Below are positions 16,762 through 24,555 of a DNA stretch of 64,000 bases, piece after piece. The notes beneath the pieces were generated by a model. It had not been told where the DNA came from. It worked only from the letters and a program-made list of their open reading frames with translations, and did not search any database. The stretch lies in assembly GCA_049340005.1 (NCBI GenBank), contig JBMPIY010000001.1, one strand, 5' to 3'. The stretch is from CAXBDP01 sp963974465. GTDB lineage: Bacteria; Bacteroidota; Bacteroidia; Cytophagales; Cyclobacteriaceae. Each line of letters opens with the position of its first letter. Positions within the stretch are counted from its first letter, which is position 1. Both the position numbers and the translations under genes were made by a program.

Positions 16762-19299
16762 ATGGCGAAAGAAGAAAACGAAGAATTTGAAAGTGCGGGA
16801 GACAACATAATCCCCATTAATATTGAAGATGAAATGCGTGGAGCTTACATTGATTATTCAATGTCGGTTATTATTTCCCGCGCCCTTCCTGATGTTCGTG
16901 ATGGCTTAAAACCAGTTCATAGAAGAGTGCTCTACGGCATGCTTGAACTTGGTGTCACTTACAACAAATCCTATAAAAAATCTGCTAGAATTGTCGGTGA
17001 AGTGTTGGGTAAATATCACCCGCATGGTGACTCTTCTGTTTATGATACGATGGTGCGTATGGCGCAACCATGGTCCCTAAGATATATGCTTGTAGATGGA
17101 CAAGGAAACTTCGGTTCAATCGATGGTGATAGTCCTGCAGCAATGCGTTATACAGAGGCAAGGCTCAAAAGGATTTCGGATGAAATGCTTAATGATATCA
17201 ACAAAAACACAGTTGACTTTAAGCCAAATTTTGATGATTCACTCGAAGAGCCCTCAGTAGTTCCAGCAAAGCTCCCAAACTTATTAGTGAATGGTACTTC
17301 TGGGATTGCAGTAGGTATGGCCACAAATATGGCTCCTCATAATCTAACAGAAGTTATCAATGGCATAGTAGCCTTCATTGATAATAGAGAAATTACTATC
17401 CCTGAATTGATGGAGCATATTACAGCGCCAGATTTTCCTACTGGAGGAACTATTTATGGTTACCAAGGAGTAAAGTCAGCATTCGAAACAGGTAGAGGTA
17501 GAGTGGTTGTTCGAGCTAAATCTACTTTTGAGACCACAAAGACTGGTCGTGAGATGATTGTAGTTACCGAAATTCCCTATATGGTGAATAAGGCAAATAT
17601 GATTGAGAAAACTGCCCAGTTAATTAATGAAAAGAAAATTGAAGGTATATCTGATCTCCGAGATGAGTCTGATAGAGATGGTTTGAGAATCGTATATGAA
17701 CTTAAGAAAGATGCTATTCCAAATATAGTTTTAAACAATTTATTCAAATACACTCAATTACAAAATTCATTTAGTGTAAATAATGTGGCTCTCGTAAAAG
17801 GCCGCCCGCATACATTAAATCTCAAGGAGCTAATTCATCATTTTGTTGAGCATCGTCATGAAGTAGTGGTTCGTCGCACACAATATGATTTGAATGAAGC
17901 AGAGAAAAGAGCTCATATTCTCGAAGGGTACTTAATAGCTCTAGATAATCTTGATGAAGTAATAAAACTGATTAGAGCTTCCAGAGATGGAGATGAAGCA
18001 AAAGCAGGCTTAGTTGCTAATTTTGGATTAACCGAAATCCAAGCGCGCGCAATTTTAGATATGCGTTTGCAGAGGCTTACAGGACTTGAAAGAGAAAAAA
18101 TTCAGGCTGAGTATACTGAAATAATGGCTTTAATAGAACATTATAGGGCTATTTTGGCAGATGAAGGTTTGAGAATGAATATCATTAAGGATGAATTAAC
18201 TGAGCTAAGAGATAAATTTGGAGATGATAGAAGAACGGATATTGTTCACAGCTCTGATGATATTTCCATAGAAGATATGATTCCTGATGATGAAATGGTT
18301 ATCACAATCAGCCATCATGGATACGTAAAGAGAACACCATTGGTTGATTATCGAGTGCAAGGTAGAGGTGGAGTTGGTTCAAGGGCGGTTTCTACAAAGG
18401 ATGATGATTTTACAGAGTACCTATTCGTAGCTACGGCTCACAATTATATTCTGATTTTCACAGAAAAAGGAAAAGTATTCTGGAAGAAAGTTTATGAATT
18501 ACCTGAAGGAAGTAAAACATCTAAAGGTAGGCCAATTCAAAATCTGATCAATATAGAACCAGATGATAAAGTAAAAGCCTTCATTAATGTAAAAACACTT
18601 GCAGATGAAGACTACATTAACAATAATTACCTAATTATGTGTACCGAGAAGGGTACAATTAAAAAGACCACTTTAGAAGCGTATTCAAGGCCAAGACAAA
18701 ATGGTATTAATGCGATCACTATTAATGAAGGTGATCAGCTTTTAGAAGTGAAGCTTACTAACGGTTCTAATGATATAGTTATTGCTCTACAATCGGGCCG
18801 TGCAATTAGGTTTAACGAGGGTGATGTGAGGCCAATGGGAAGAAATGCAGCTGGTGTGAGAGGAATAACTTTAGCTAATGAAAATGACAAAGTCGTTGGC
18901 ATGGTGTGCATTAGCAATTTGGAATCAAATTTGTTGGTTGTGTCAGAGAAAGGATACGGAAAACGTTCTGCAATTGATGAATACCGGATTACAAGAAGAG
19001 GTGGAAAAGGAGTGAAAACTTTGAATATCACTGAGAAAACCGGAAATCTAGTAGCAATAAAAGAAGTATCTGATCTTGATGATTTGATGATTATCAATCG
19101 TTCAGGCGTTTTAATAAGACTTGCTGTTTCAAATTTAAGAGTGATGGGTAGAGCTACCCAAGGCGTTCGACTAATTAGACTCAATGAAGATGATATAATT
19201 TCATCTGTAGAAAAAATTGAGAATGTAGAGGTTGAAGTTGAAGATGAAAACGCGGGAGGTGAAGAAAACCCTACGAATGATAACACTCAAGAATCATAA
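16762..19299 (+). CDS. gyrA: DNA gyrase subunit A
   Basis: Breakage-reunion subunit of gyrase, which introduces negative supercoils. Residues 1-500 form the winged-helix/tower core with the active-site tyrosine at Tyr130 in AAMRYTEARL. The quinolone-determining segment reads KYHPHGDSSVYDTMVRMAQ, with Ser91 and Asp95 at the positions of E. coli Ser83 and Asp87, so it is wild-type there. The C-terminal pinwheel contains a GyrA-box-like QGRGGVGSRA. The length of 845 residues is typical. The acidic tail includes an octamer copy at 19252-19259. The 183-residue antisense open frame near the 3' end is a shadow. Confidence 0.98.
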   Translation: MAKEENEEFESAGDNIIPINIEDEMRGAYIDYSMSVIISRALPDVRDGLKPVHRRVLYGMLELGVTYNKSYKKSARIVGEVLGKYHPHGDSSVYDTMVRMAQPWSLRYMLVDGQGNFGSIDGDSPAAMRYTEARLKRISDEMLNDINKNTVDFKPNFDDSLEEPSVVPAKLPNLLVNGTSGIAVGMATNMAPHNLTEVINGIVAFIDNREITIPELMEHITAPDFPTGGTIYGYQGVKSAFETGRGRVVVRAKSTFETTKTGREMIVVTEIPYMVNKANMIEKTAQLINEKKIEGISDLRDESDRDGLRIVYELKKDAIPNIVLNNLFKYTQLQNSFSVNNVALVKGRPHTLNLKELIHHFVEHRHEVVVRRTQYDLNEAEKRAHILEGYLIALDNLDEVIKLIRASRDGDEAKAGLVANFGLTEIQARAILDMRLQRLTGLEREKIQAEYTEIMALIEHYRAILADEGLRMNIIKDELTELRDKFGDDRRTDIVHSSDDISIEDMIPDDEMVITISHHGYVKRTPLVDYRVQGRGGVGSRAVSTKDDDFTEYLFVATAHNYILIFTEKGKVFWKKVYELPEGSKTSKGRPIQNLINIEPDDKVKAFINVKTLADEDYINNNYLIMCTEKGTIKKTTLEAYSRPRQNGINAITINEGDQLLEVKLTNGSNDIVIALQSGRAIRFNEGDVRPMGRNAAGVRGITLANENDKVVGMVCISNLESNLLVVSEKGYGKRSAIDEYRITRRGGKGVKTLNITEKTGNLVAIKEVSDLDDLMIINRSGVLIRLAVSNLRVMGRATQGVRLIRLNEDDIISSVEKIENVEVEVEDENAGGEENPTNDNTQES

Positions 19300-19349
19300 A
19301 TTACTTAAACCAATTTTGAAAAACCTATTCTACTGAAATCAAAACTGTT

Positions 19350-20501
19350 ATGAAAAAATTAATCACCTATTTATTTGTATGTTTCATTAGCTTTTCGGCA
19401 TTCGCTCAGAATTCTAATGTAAACAAGGCAGAAAGGTCTTTAAAAGAAGGAGACCTTGCAACTGCGAAAGAAGCTATTGATGAGGCTCAAGCCAATGAGA
19501 AAACAAAAGATGCTGCTAGGACTTTATATACAATGGCTCAAGTTTATCAGGCTATTGCAACATCTGATGATGCGCAATATGCAAGCATGAAATCTGATGC
19601 TTTTGATAAAGCACTCGAAGGATTTAAGAAAATAATTGCTAGTGAAAATGAGAATAGTACTTATTACATTTTAGCTACAGAAGGTCTTAATTCTTTTTGG
19701 GGAGCTCATTTTAATAAAGCAGCAGAATTATTTAATGAGGGCGAATACGAAGAATCATCGTCATATTTTAAGAAAGCTGCATTAATTCAACCCAATGATA
19801 CAACAACATTATTGTTTGGTGGATTTGCTGCACAACAGTCTGATGATAATGATCTGGCTTTAAAAAATTTCAATAAACTAGTTGAGATGGATTATGAAGA
19901 TTTGGATGTTTACAGATCTCTAATCTACATGCAAAGAGTTCATTTGGAGGATAATGAAAAAGCATTGATTACGGTAAAAAAAGCAAAAGAAGCTTTCCCT
20001 AATGACATCGATTTGGCAAGAGAAGAAATTAATATACTAGTAGAGCTTGATAGATTGGATGAAGCACTTGGGAGCTTGGAAGCTGCTGTTAAAAATGACC
20101 CAACCAATGAGTTGTATTTTTATAATATTGGGATCATCTATGATAATCAGGAAGAATTTGACAAAGCTGAAGCTAATTACAAAAAAGTGATTGAACTTAA
20201 GCCAGACCATTTTGAAGCAAATTTCAACTTAGCCGCAATTTATTATAATAGAGCCGTTGAAATACTTGGGGAAGCTAACGCAATGGACTTGGATGAATAT
20301 CAAGCAAAAGGAAAAGAAGTAGAAGCTAAAGCTAAAGTAGAATTTGAAAGAGCTTTGCCATACTTGGAAAAAGCCCATCAAATTACTGCTGATGATATTT
20401 CTGCAGCCCAAACTTTACAAACTGTATATGCCCAACTTGGTATGACAGAAAAATCAGAAGCAATGGCTGCTAAAATTGCTGCAATGGGTGGAGGTAACTA
20501 A
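19350..20501 (+). CDS. Exported TPR-repeat protein
   Basis: A 383-residue protein with a signal peptide ending SFSAFAQ. The mature chain is built of tetratricopeptide units, clearest around NIGIIYDNQEEFDKAEANYK followed by HFEANFNLAAIYYNRA. It probably acts as a periplasmic or outer-membrane-associated scaffold. It begins 50 bases after gyrA and ends at a strong terminator, so it may be co-transcribed with gyrA. Its specific partner is unknown. Confidence 0.85.
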   Translation: MKKLITYLFVCFISFSAFAQNSNVNKAERSLKEGDLATAKEAIDEAQANEKTKDAARTLYTMAQVYQAIATSDDAQYASMKSDAFDKALEGFKKIIASENENSTYYILATEGLNSFWGAHFNKAAELFNEGEYEESSSYFKKAALIQPNDTTTLLFGGFAAQQSDDNDLALKNFNKLVEMDYEDLDVYRSLIYMQRVHLEDNEKALITVKKAKEAFPNDIDLAREEINILVELDRLDEALGSLEAAVKNDPTNELYFYNIGIIYDNQEEFDKAEANYKKVIELKPDHFEANFNLAAIYYNRAVEILGEANAMDLDEYQAKGKEVEAKAKVEFERALPYLEKAHQITADDISAAQTLQTVYAQLGMTEKSEAMAAKIAAMGGGN

Positions 20502-20530
20502 AATTTGCCTTAAAATCTTGAACATAATAA

Positions 20531-20568
20531 AAATCCAAATCGGTATTCCGATTTGGATTTTTTTATTT
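20531..20568 (+). terminator. Strong Rho-independent terminator
   Basis: A perfect 13-bp stem, AAATCCAAATCGG (20531-20543) with CCGATTTGGATTT (20548-20560), around a TATT loop, followed by TTTTATTTT. The IS3 element is inserted immediately downstream, a place where insertion would disturb no gene. Confidence 0.92.
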
Positions 20569-20575
20569 TAAACAA

Positions 20576-20600
20576 TGTCCCGTCCTGAAATAGCGTTACA
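20576..20600 (+). repeat. Left terminal inverted repeat of the IS3 element
   Basis: TGTCCCGTCCTGAAATAGCGTTACA-type end; 20 of 25 positions match the right repeat read inward. Preceded by CAA, the left copy of the presumed target duplication. Confidence 0.85.
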
Positions 20601-20614
20601 TAAAAAGTAATGTT

Positions 20615-21049
20615 ATGAAAGAAGAGAATGAATCAGAGTATGTTAAGCGTACCCAACGCGACTACAGTTACGCTTTTAAATTGAGTGTAGTTAGCGAGAT
20701 CGAAAAGGGAGAGTTAGGGATAAAGGCCGCGGCCAGGAAGTATGGTATTCAGTCCCACTCGACTGTTAGTAATTGGTTGAGAAAATTTGGTAGTTTTGAT
20801 TGGGTGAACAAATCAACTATGCGGATGCCTAAATCAAAAGATCAACGAATTTTAGAACTAGAGCAAAAAGTGCTTTTACTTGAAAAGCAGAAAAAGGAAC
20901 TTGAAAAGCGGGCCGAAACATCAGATAAGAAAGTGATTTTCTTTGATATGATGATAGACATTGCTGAGGAGGAGTTTAAAATTCCTATCAGAAAAAAGTC
21001 CTTACCCGAACAATTGATCGATTCAAAGTCGAGCAAAAAGAAGGTTTGA
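20615..21049 (+). CDS. IS3-family transposase OrfA
   Basis: A 144-residue DNA-binding protein. The first 65 residues hold the helix-turn-helix, including FKLSVVSEIEKGELGIKAAA and YGIQSHSTVSNWLRKFG. Residues about 75-110 form a leucine-zipper-like coiled coil (ILELEQKVLLLEKQKKELEK). The stop at 21047-21049 overlaps orfB, and CAAAAAG at 21034-21040 is a plausible slippery site, giving an OrfAB fusion transposase by -1 frameshift as is known for IS3 elements. Confidence 0.93.
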   Translation: MKEENESEYVKRTQRDYSYAFKLSVVSEIEKGELGIKAAARKYGIQSHSTVSNWLRKFGSFDWVNKSTMRMPKSKDQRILELEQKVLLLEKQKKELEKRAETSDKKVIFFDMMIDIAEEEFKIPIRKKSLPEQLIDSKSSKKKV

Positions 21050-21879
21050 CGGCCACCTGTAGGTTGTTCGGGATTGGTAGGCAGGTTTACTATCGCAGTA
21101 TTAGTAAAGAAAGGAATAGGCAGCAAATAGCCACTGATGTGGTGCTGATGGTCGAACAAGTCCGGATGAGAATGCCTCGTTTGGGCACAAGGAAGCTATA
21201 TCATCTGCTAGAAGAAAAGCTAAAGCCTCTTGGGGTTGGCAGAGATAGATTGTTTGCTATTATGAAGGCCAATAACCTTCAAATCACTCCTAAAAGACAC
21301 TATCATATTACAACGAACTCTCACCATCGTTTCAGGAAACATAAAAACTTGATCCAATCATTAGAGATTAATAGACCTGAACAGGTTTGGGTGTCTGACA
21401 TTACCTATATCGGCACCAGAGTCAGCCCAATGTACTTGTCGTTGGTTACTGATGCTTATTCCAAAAGAATAATGGGGTTCAATGTATCAAGGAGTCTAGA
21501 TGCATCAGGAGCAGTATCTGCAATGGAACAGGCACTTAAAAAGCGTGTGTGTCCCAAAGAGAGACTTATTCATCATTCTGACAGAGGCTTGCAATATTGC
21601 TGTGACACCTATCAAGAGCTGCTGAGTAAACACAAGGTGGCTTGTAGCATGACGGAAACTTATGACCCTTACCAAAACGCCATTGCTGAAAGAGTCAATG
21701 GAATATTGAAACACGAATTTATCCTAGGTATTACAACAGGTGACCTAAAACTAATGCAGAAACTCATGGATCAATCTATCTATATCTATAATGTAGAAAG
21801 GCCTCATTTAAGTTGTTTTATGAAAACACCAAACACAATGCACAGACAGAAAACAATAAAAATCAAAAACTATAAATAA
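21046..21879 (+). CDS. IS3-family transposase OrfB (DDE integrase domain)
   Basis: Catalytic half of the transposase. The rve-type core has Asp118 in VWVSDITYI, Asp179 in HHSDRGLQY and Glu215 in NAIAERVNG, a perfect DD(35)E spacing. The N-terminal part (about 1-60) is the HTH_21-type domain MPRLGTRKLYHLL. The TTG at 21046 is a formal start; the -1 frame is open further upstream across the slippery site, so the true product is probably the OrfAB fusion. The stop codon lies inside the large palindrome that follows. Confidence 0.94.
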   Translation: MTATCRLFGIGRQVYYRSISKERNRQQIATDVVLMVEQVRMRMPRLGTRKLYHLLEEKLKPLGVGRDRLFAIMKANNLQITPKRHYHITTNSHHRFRKHKNLIQSLEINRPEQVWVSDITYIGTRVSPMYLSLVTDAYSKRIMGFNVSRSLDASGAVSAMEQALKKRVCPKERLIHHSDRGLQYCCDTYQELLSKHKVACSMTETYDPYQNAIAERVNGILKHEFILGITTGDLKLMQKLMDQSIYIYNVERPHLSCFMKTPNTMHRQKTIKIKNYK

Positions 21880-21921
21880 TAATAGCCAATGGGTCATGAC
21901 CCATTGGCTATTATTATTTAT
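21872..21921. terminator. Perfect 50-base palindrome at the end of the IS3 element
   Basis: Two 25-base arms pair without a mismatch about the centre between 21896 and 21897 (core GGGTCATGACCC). The left arm includes the orfB stop at 21877-21879. A U-rich half follows the GC core in either direction, so it could act as a bidirectional terminator or as a barrier to read-through transcription into the transposase. It lies 12 bases inside the right inverted repeat. Confidence 0.75.
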
Positions 21922-21932
21922 CCTTGTAAAAC

Positions 21933-21957
21933 TGTATCGCTTATTTAGGACGAGACA
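21933..21957 (-). repeat. Right terminal inverted repeat of the IS3 element
   Basis: Read inward it is TGTCTCGTCCTAAATAAGCG and onward, matching the left end at about 20 of 25 bases. Followed by CAA, the right copy of the presumed target duplication. Confidence 0.85.
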
Positions 21958-21982
21958 CAAATAAGTTGTTAAGGCTTAAATT

Positions 21983-22540
21983 TTAAAAAATCCGCTGCAA
22001 CTCGTTCCACAGACCTACTTTCAGAGCTTTGCTTTGATTAAGTTCACTTACTGGATTAGATACTAAATGAATCTTACCTGCTGACTTTATTGATTCAAAT
22101 AAATTTCCATCAATACTAAATTTCAAGGTGGGAAGCTTACCTGTAAATGCCAACAAGAATTTATAATCATAGCTATTAATGAAATCTTGTAAATCTTGCT
22201 TATAATTTACAAGACTATTAATATTAACTGCTGCTACATCCGGCCAAGTGAGTTTTATAGCTGGAATAAGTTTATTAAAAAAATCTTTTTCTTCCTCAGT
22301 GATTCCATCGCTTTGAGGATTGTTTACCAGAATTAATACTTGCTTTCGAAATTCTCCAATCTGAGGAAGTTTAGGAATAATTTCTTCAGATTGAGCTAAA
22401 TCTGCGACAGGTGGATTTTCCTCCCGCCTTTCTTCAATGATAGAGGTCATAGAAACAATTTGTTCTTCAGGTAATACGTAAATCCCTTCTTGAATAAATT
22501 GACCTAAAAAATGAATGTTAATTTCTTCTCTATTATTCAT
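21983..22540 (-). CDS. Conserved hypothetical, possibly HolD (Pol III psi)-like
   Basis: A 185-residue cytoplasmic protein without signal or membrane segment. It opens INIHFLGQFIQEGIYVLPEE, has a central strand KQVLILVNNP, then LLAFTGKLPTL, and ends VSELNQSKALKVGLWNELQR. The order of an N-terminal LG-helix, a central sheet and a C-terminal P-x-x-L...K..LW helix recalls E. coli HolD (ends LTDLRANPTARAALWQQIC), a uracil-glycosylase-fold clamp-loader accessory. This similarity was judged by eye and may be chance. It overlaps the thioesterase gene by eight bases. Function should be treated as unknown. Confidence 0.55.
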   Translation of the reverse strand: MNNREEINIHFLGQFIQEGIYVLPEEQIVSMTSIIEERREENPPVADLAQSEEIIPKLPQIGEFRKQVLILVNNPQSDGITEEEKDFFNKLIPAIKLTWPDVAAVNINSLVNYKQDLQDFINSYDYKFLLAFTGKLPTLKFSIDGNLFESIKSAGKIHLVSNPVSELNQSKALKVGLWNELQRIF

Positions 22541-23057
22541 CCAGCTTGAATATTGATTTTAATTCTGTCGCATCTTCCGGCTTCATTCTCTTTGCCAAAA
22601 CCAATCGTAATTGTCTTCTCCTCAATGCTCCTGCAAATAATTCTTTTTCTTGATCAGTTTCAGGTATTAGTTCCGGAACGTCTATAGGTCTACCAGACTG
22701 ATCTACAGCAACAAATGTAAAAAATGCACTGTGCGAAGTGAATTTCTTGGCGCTAGGAATATCCTCAGCACTTACTTCTACATGTACTTCCATGGATGAA
22801 CTAAATGCTCTTGTAACTTTGGCAGTTAATGTAACCACATTGCCTAGTTGGATCGGCTTGCCAAAATGGATATTATCTGCTGAAGCAGTTACCACAATTC
22901 TGTTGGAGTGTTTTTGTGCAGCAATGGCAGAAACTATATCCATCCAGTGCATAAGACGTCCTCCCATCAAATTATTCAAGGTATTGGTATCGTTGGGAAG
23001 CACTAATTCCGTCATTATAGTGTAGGAATCTTGCGGTCTTTTTTGTTTTGGAGGCAT
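22533..23057 (-). CDS. Acyl-CoA thioesterase, hotdog fold (YciA/BACH type)
   Basis: Hydrolyses acyl-CoA to free acid and CoA in the cytoplasm. The single hotdog domain shows NTLNNLMGGRLMHWMDIVSA, where the NxxGG...D region lines the active site, and then ADNIHFGKPIQLGNVVTL, both typical of this family. The length of 174 residues fits. The 3' end overlaps the downstream hypothetical gene by eight bases. Substrate range cannot be told from sequence. Confidence 0.9.
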   Translation of the reverse strand: MPPKQKRPQDSYTIMTELVLPNDTNTLNNLMGGRLMHWMDIVSAIAAQKHSNRIVVTASADNIHFGKPIQLGNVVTLTAKVTRAFSSSMEVHVEVSAEDIPSAKKFTSHSAFFTFVAVDQSGRPIDVPELIPETDQEKELFAGALRRRQLRLVLAKRMKPEDATELKSIFKLDE

Positions 23058-23095
23058 AGTTATTTCTTTTTACAAATATAGCCATTTAGCTTGGC

Positions 23096-23764
23096 TTAGG
23101 CGCCAAGTCCCCAGCCATCTTTGCCTAATAAAGGCACAAAACTGAAATTATGATATTCTTCTTTACTAAGTTTAGTGTCTGATTCTTTATGAAGACAAAT
23201 CATCGTTTGGGAGGATCGATCACCAATAGGTATCACCAACCTACCCCCAATCTTCAATTGCTCAATAAGATTTTTGGGTATAAAGGGTGCTCCTGCAGTG
23301 ACAATTATTCCATCGAATGGGGCGAATTGAGGTAAGCCTAAAGTACCATCTCCTTGAAAGAAATGCGGTCTATAGCCCATCTTTGGGAGGAATTTACGTG
23401 TACGTTCATAAAGTTTCTTGTTATACTCAATAGTATAAACTGTACATCCTAATTCGAGTAAAATACAGGCTTGATAGCCACTGCCTGTTCCCACTTCGAG
23501 GACTTTACTTCCGGGCTTCAAGTTGAGTAACTCTGTTTGAAAAGCCACTGTGTAAGGTTGACTAATTGTTTGCCCTTCGCCAATTGGGAATGCCTTATCT
23601 TCGTAGGCATGCTCTACAAAAGCAGGGTCGAAAAAATTATGTCTGGGCACTTTGCCGATGGCATTCAATACAGCGGGATCTTTTATTCCCTTTTCTTTGA
23701 TGGTTTTTACTAATGTCTTTCGTAAACCTCGGTGCCTGTAACTATCTTCCTGAATAAGCATCAT
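23096..23764 (-). CDS. pcm: Protein-L-isoaspartate O-methyltransferase
   Basis: Repairs isoaspartyl residues in aged proteins by SAM-dependent methylation. Signature regions are VPRHNFFDPAFVEHAYEDKA, IGEGQTISQPYTVAFQTELL, and the SAM-binding VLEVGTGSGYQACIL; GIIVTAGAPFIP follows. The length of 222 residues is normal. Two ATGs stand in tandem at the start, and a -7-like TATATTTG lies four bases upstream of the first. Confidence 0.95.
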   Translation of the reverse strand: MMLIQEDSYRHRGLRKTLVKTIKEKGIKDPAVLNAIGKVPRHNFFDPAFVEHAYEDKAFPIGEGQTISQPYTVAFQTELLNLKPGSKVLEVGTGSGYQACILLELGCTVYTIEYNKKLYERTRKFLPKMGYRPHFFQGDGTLGLPQFAPFDGIIVTAGAPFIPKNLIEQLKIGGRLVIPIGDRSSQTMICLHKESDTKLSKEEYHNFSFVPLLGKDGWGLGA

Positions 23765-23768
23765 TTGT

Positions 23769-23776
23769 CAAATATA
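23769..23776 (-). promoter_or_regulatory. Possible -7 element TATATTTG in front of pcm
   Basis: On the minus strand TATATTTG is followed by ACAA and then ATGATG of pcm. It matches TAnnTTTG; a TTTG lies upstream, but at about 24 bases spacing rather than 19-21. If used, the transcript has almost no leader. Confidence 0.35.
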
Positions 23777-23915
23777 TAGTATATTTTCGGCTTTGAAAGT
23801 CAAATTTTGCATGTTTTGAACATTGTATCCCTTGTAATGTTCTTTTGCAGAAATACCGATTTGGAATGAGCTATTTTCTTTTTTTGCTTACTTATTTATT
23901 GATAAAATTGAAATT

Positions 23916-24509
23916 ATGTTTACTGGAATAATTGAGGGTTTAGGCAAAGTATTAGATATTAAATCAAAAGGACGCAATACCGATTTTGTTTTGGCTTGTA
24001 ACTTTTTGCATGAGTTAAAAATTGACCAAAGTTTGAGTCATAATGGTGTGTGTCTTACTGTAGTGGATATTAGCAAAGATTCTTACACTGTAACGGCTGT
24101 AGAGGAAACGTTGAAAAAGACAAATTTGAGTGAAGTAGCCATAGGTGATTTAGTAAATCTTGAGCGATGTATGTCAGCTAATGGCCGTTTTGATGGGCAT
24201 ATTGTACAAGGTCATGTAGATACTGTTGGAAAGGTGCAAAGTATCGAAAATAGAGATGGAAGTTGGTTGATAGATTTTAAATTGATAGGAGAGCAGAGTC
24301 ATCTAATCGTGGAGAAAGGTTCCATCACTATTAATGGCGTAAGCCTTACCTGCTTTGATGTGCGGGAGGATGGTTTCAAAGTGACCATCATTCCATATAC
24401 TTGGGAGCATACCACTTTTCATGCTTTGAAAACCGGTGATAGTGTAAACCTAGAGTTCGATATCGTGGGCAAGTATATCCAAAAAATGATGAGCAAGCGA
24501 GTGCATTGA
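23916..24509 (+). CDS. ribE: Riboflavin synthase, alpha chain
   Basis: Dismutates two 6,7-dimethyl-8-ribityllumazine molecules to riboflavin. It starts with the family hallmark MFTGIIEGLGKV and contains two similar lumazine-binding halves: SLSHNGVCLTVVDI with RFDGHIVQGHVD in the first, and SITINGVSLTCFDV with ITIIPYTWEHTT and VNLEFDIVGKYIQKM in the second. The length of 197 residues is usual. I see no FMN riboswitch in the 150 bases upstream. It stands alone, divergent from pcm. Confidence 0.97.
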   Translation: MFTGIIEGLGKVLDIKSKGRNTDFVLACNFLHELKIDQSLSHNGVCLTVVDISKDSYTVTAVEETLKKTNLSEVAIGDLVNLERCMSANGRFDGHIVQGHVDTVGKVQSIENRDGSWLIDFKLIGEQSHLIVEKGSITINGVSLTCFDVREDGFKVTIIPYTWEHTTFHALKTGDSVNLEFDIVGKYIQKMMSKRVH

Positions 24510-24555
24510 TTATCCTCTCGCTTTTTTCAAGTTTACTAAGCGTAAGAGGGTTGGG

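Larger units (their letters stand above)
20576..21957 (+). mobile_element. Intact IS3-family insertion sequence, 1382 bp
   Basis: The element starts TGTCCCGTCCTGAAATAGCG and its other end, read inward, is TGTCTCGTCCTAAATAAGCG; about 20 of the first 25 positions match. Ends are TG...CA as in the IS3 family. The flanks carry a 3-bp direct repeat, CAA at 20573-20575 and at 21958-21960, consistent with target duplication. Inside are overlapping orfA and orfB in the -1 relation. The right end carries a 50-base perfect palindrome. Both ends and both frames look intact, so it may still be active. It contains no copy of the GCGGGAGG octamer. Confidence 0.93.

Noticed and set aside
18735..19286. 183-residue antisense open frame within the 3' end of gyrA
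   Set aside because: Shadow of gyrA codon usage. Ser/Thr/Phe-rich, no start context, no family likeness.
23765..23915. FMN riboswitch upstream of ribE
   Set aside because: No RFN-type conserved helices or GGG..CCC elements in the 150 bases between pcm and ribE.
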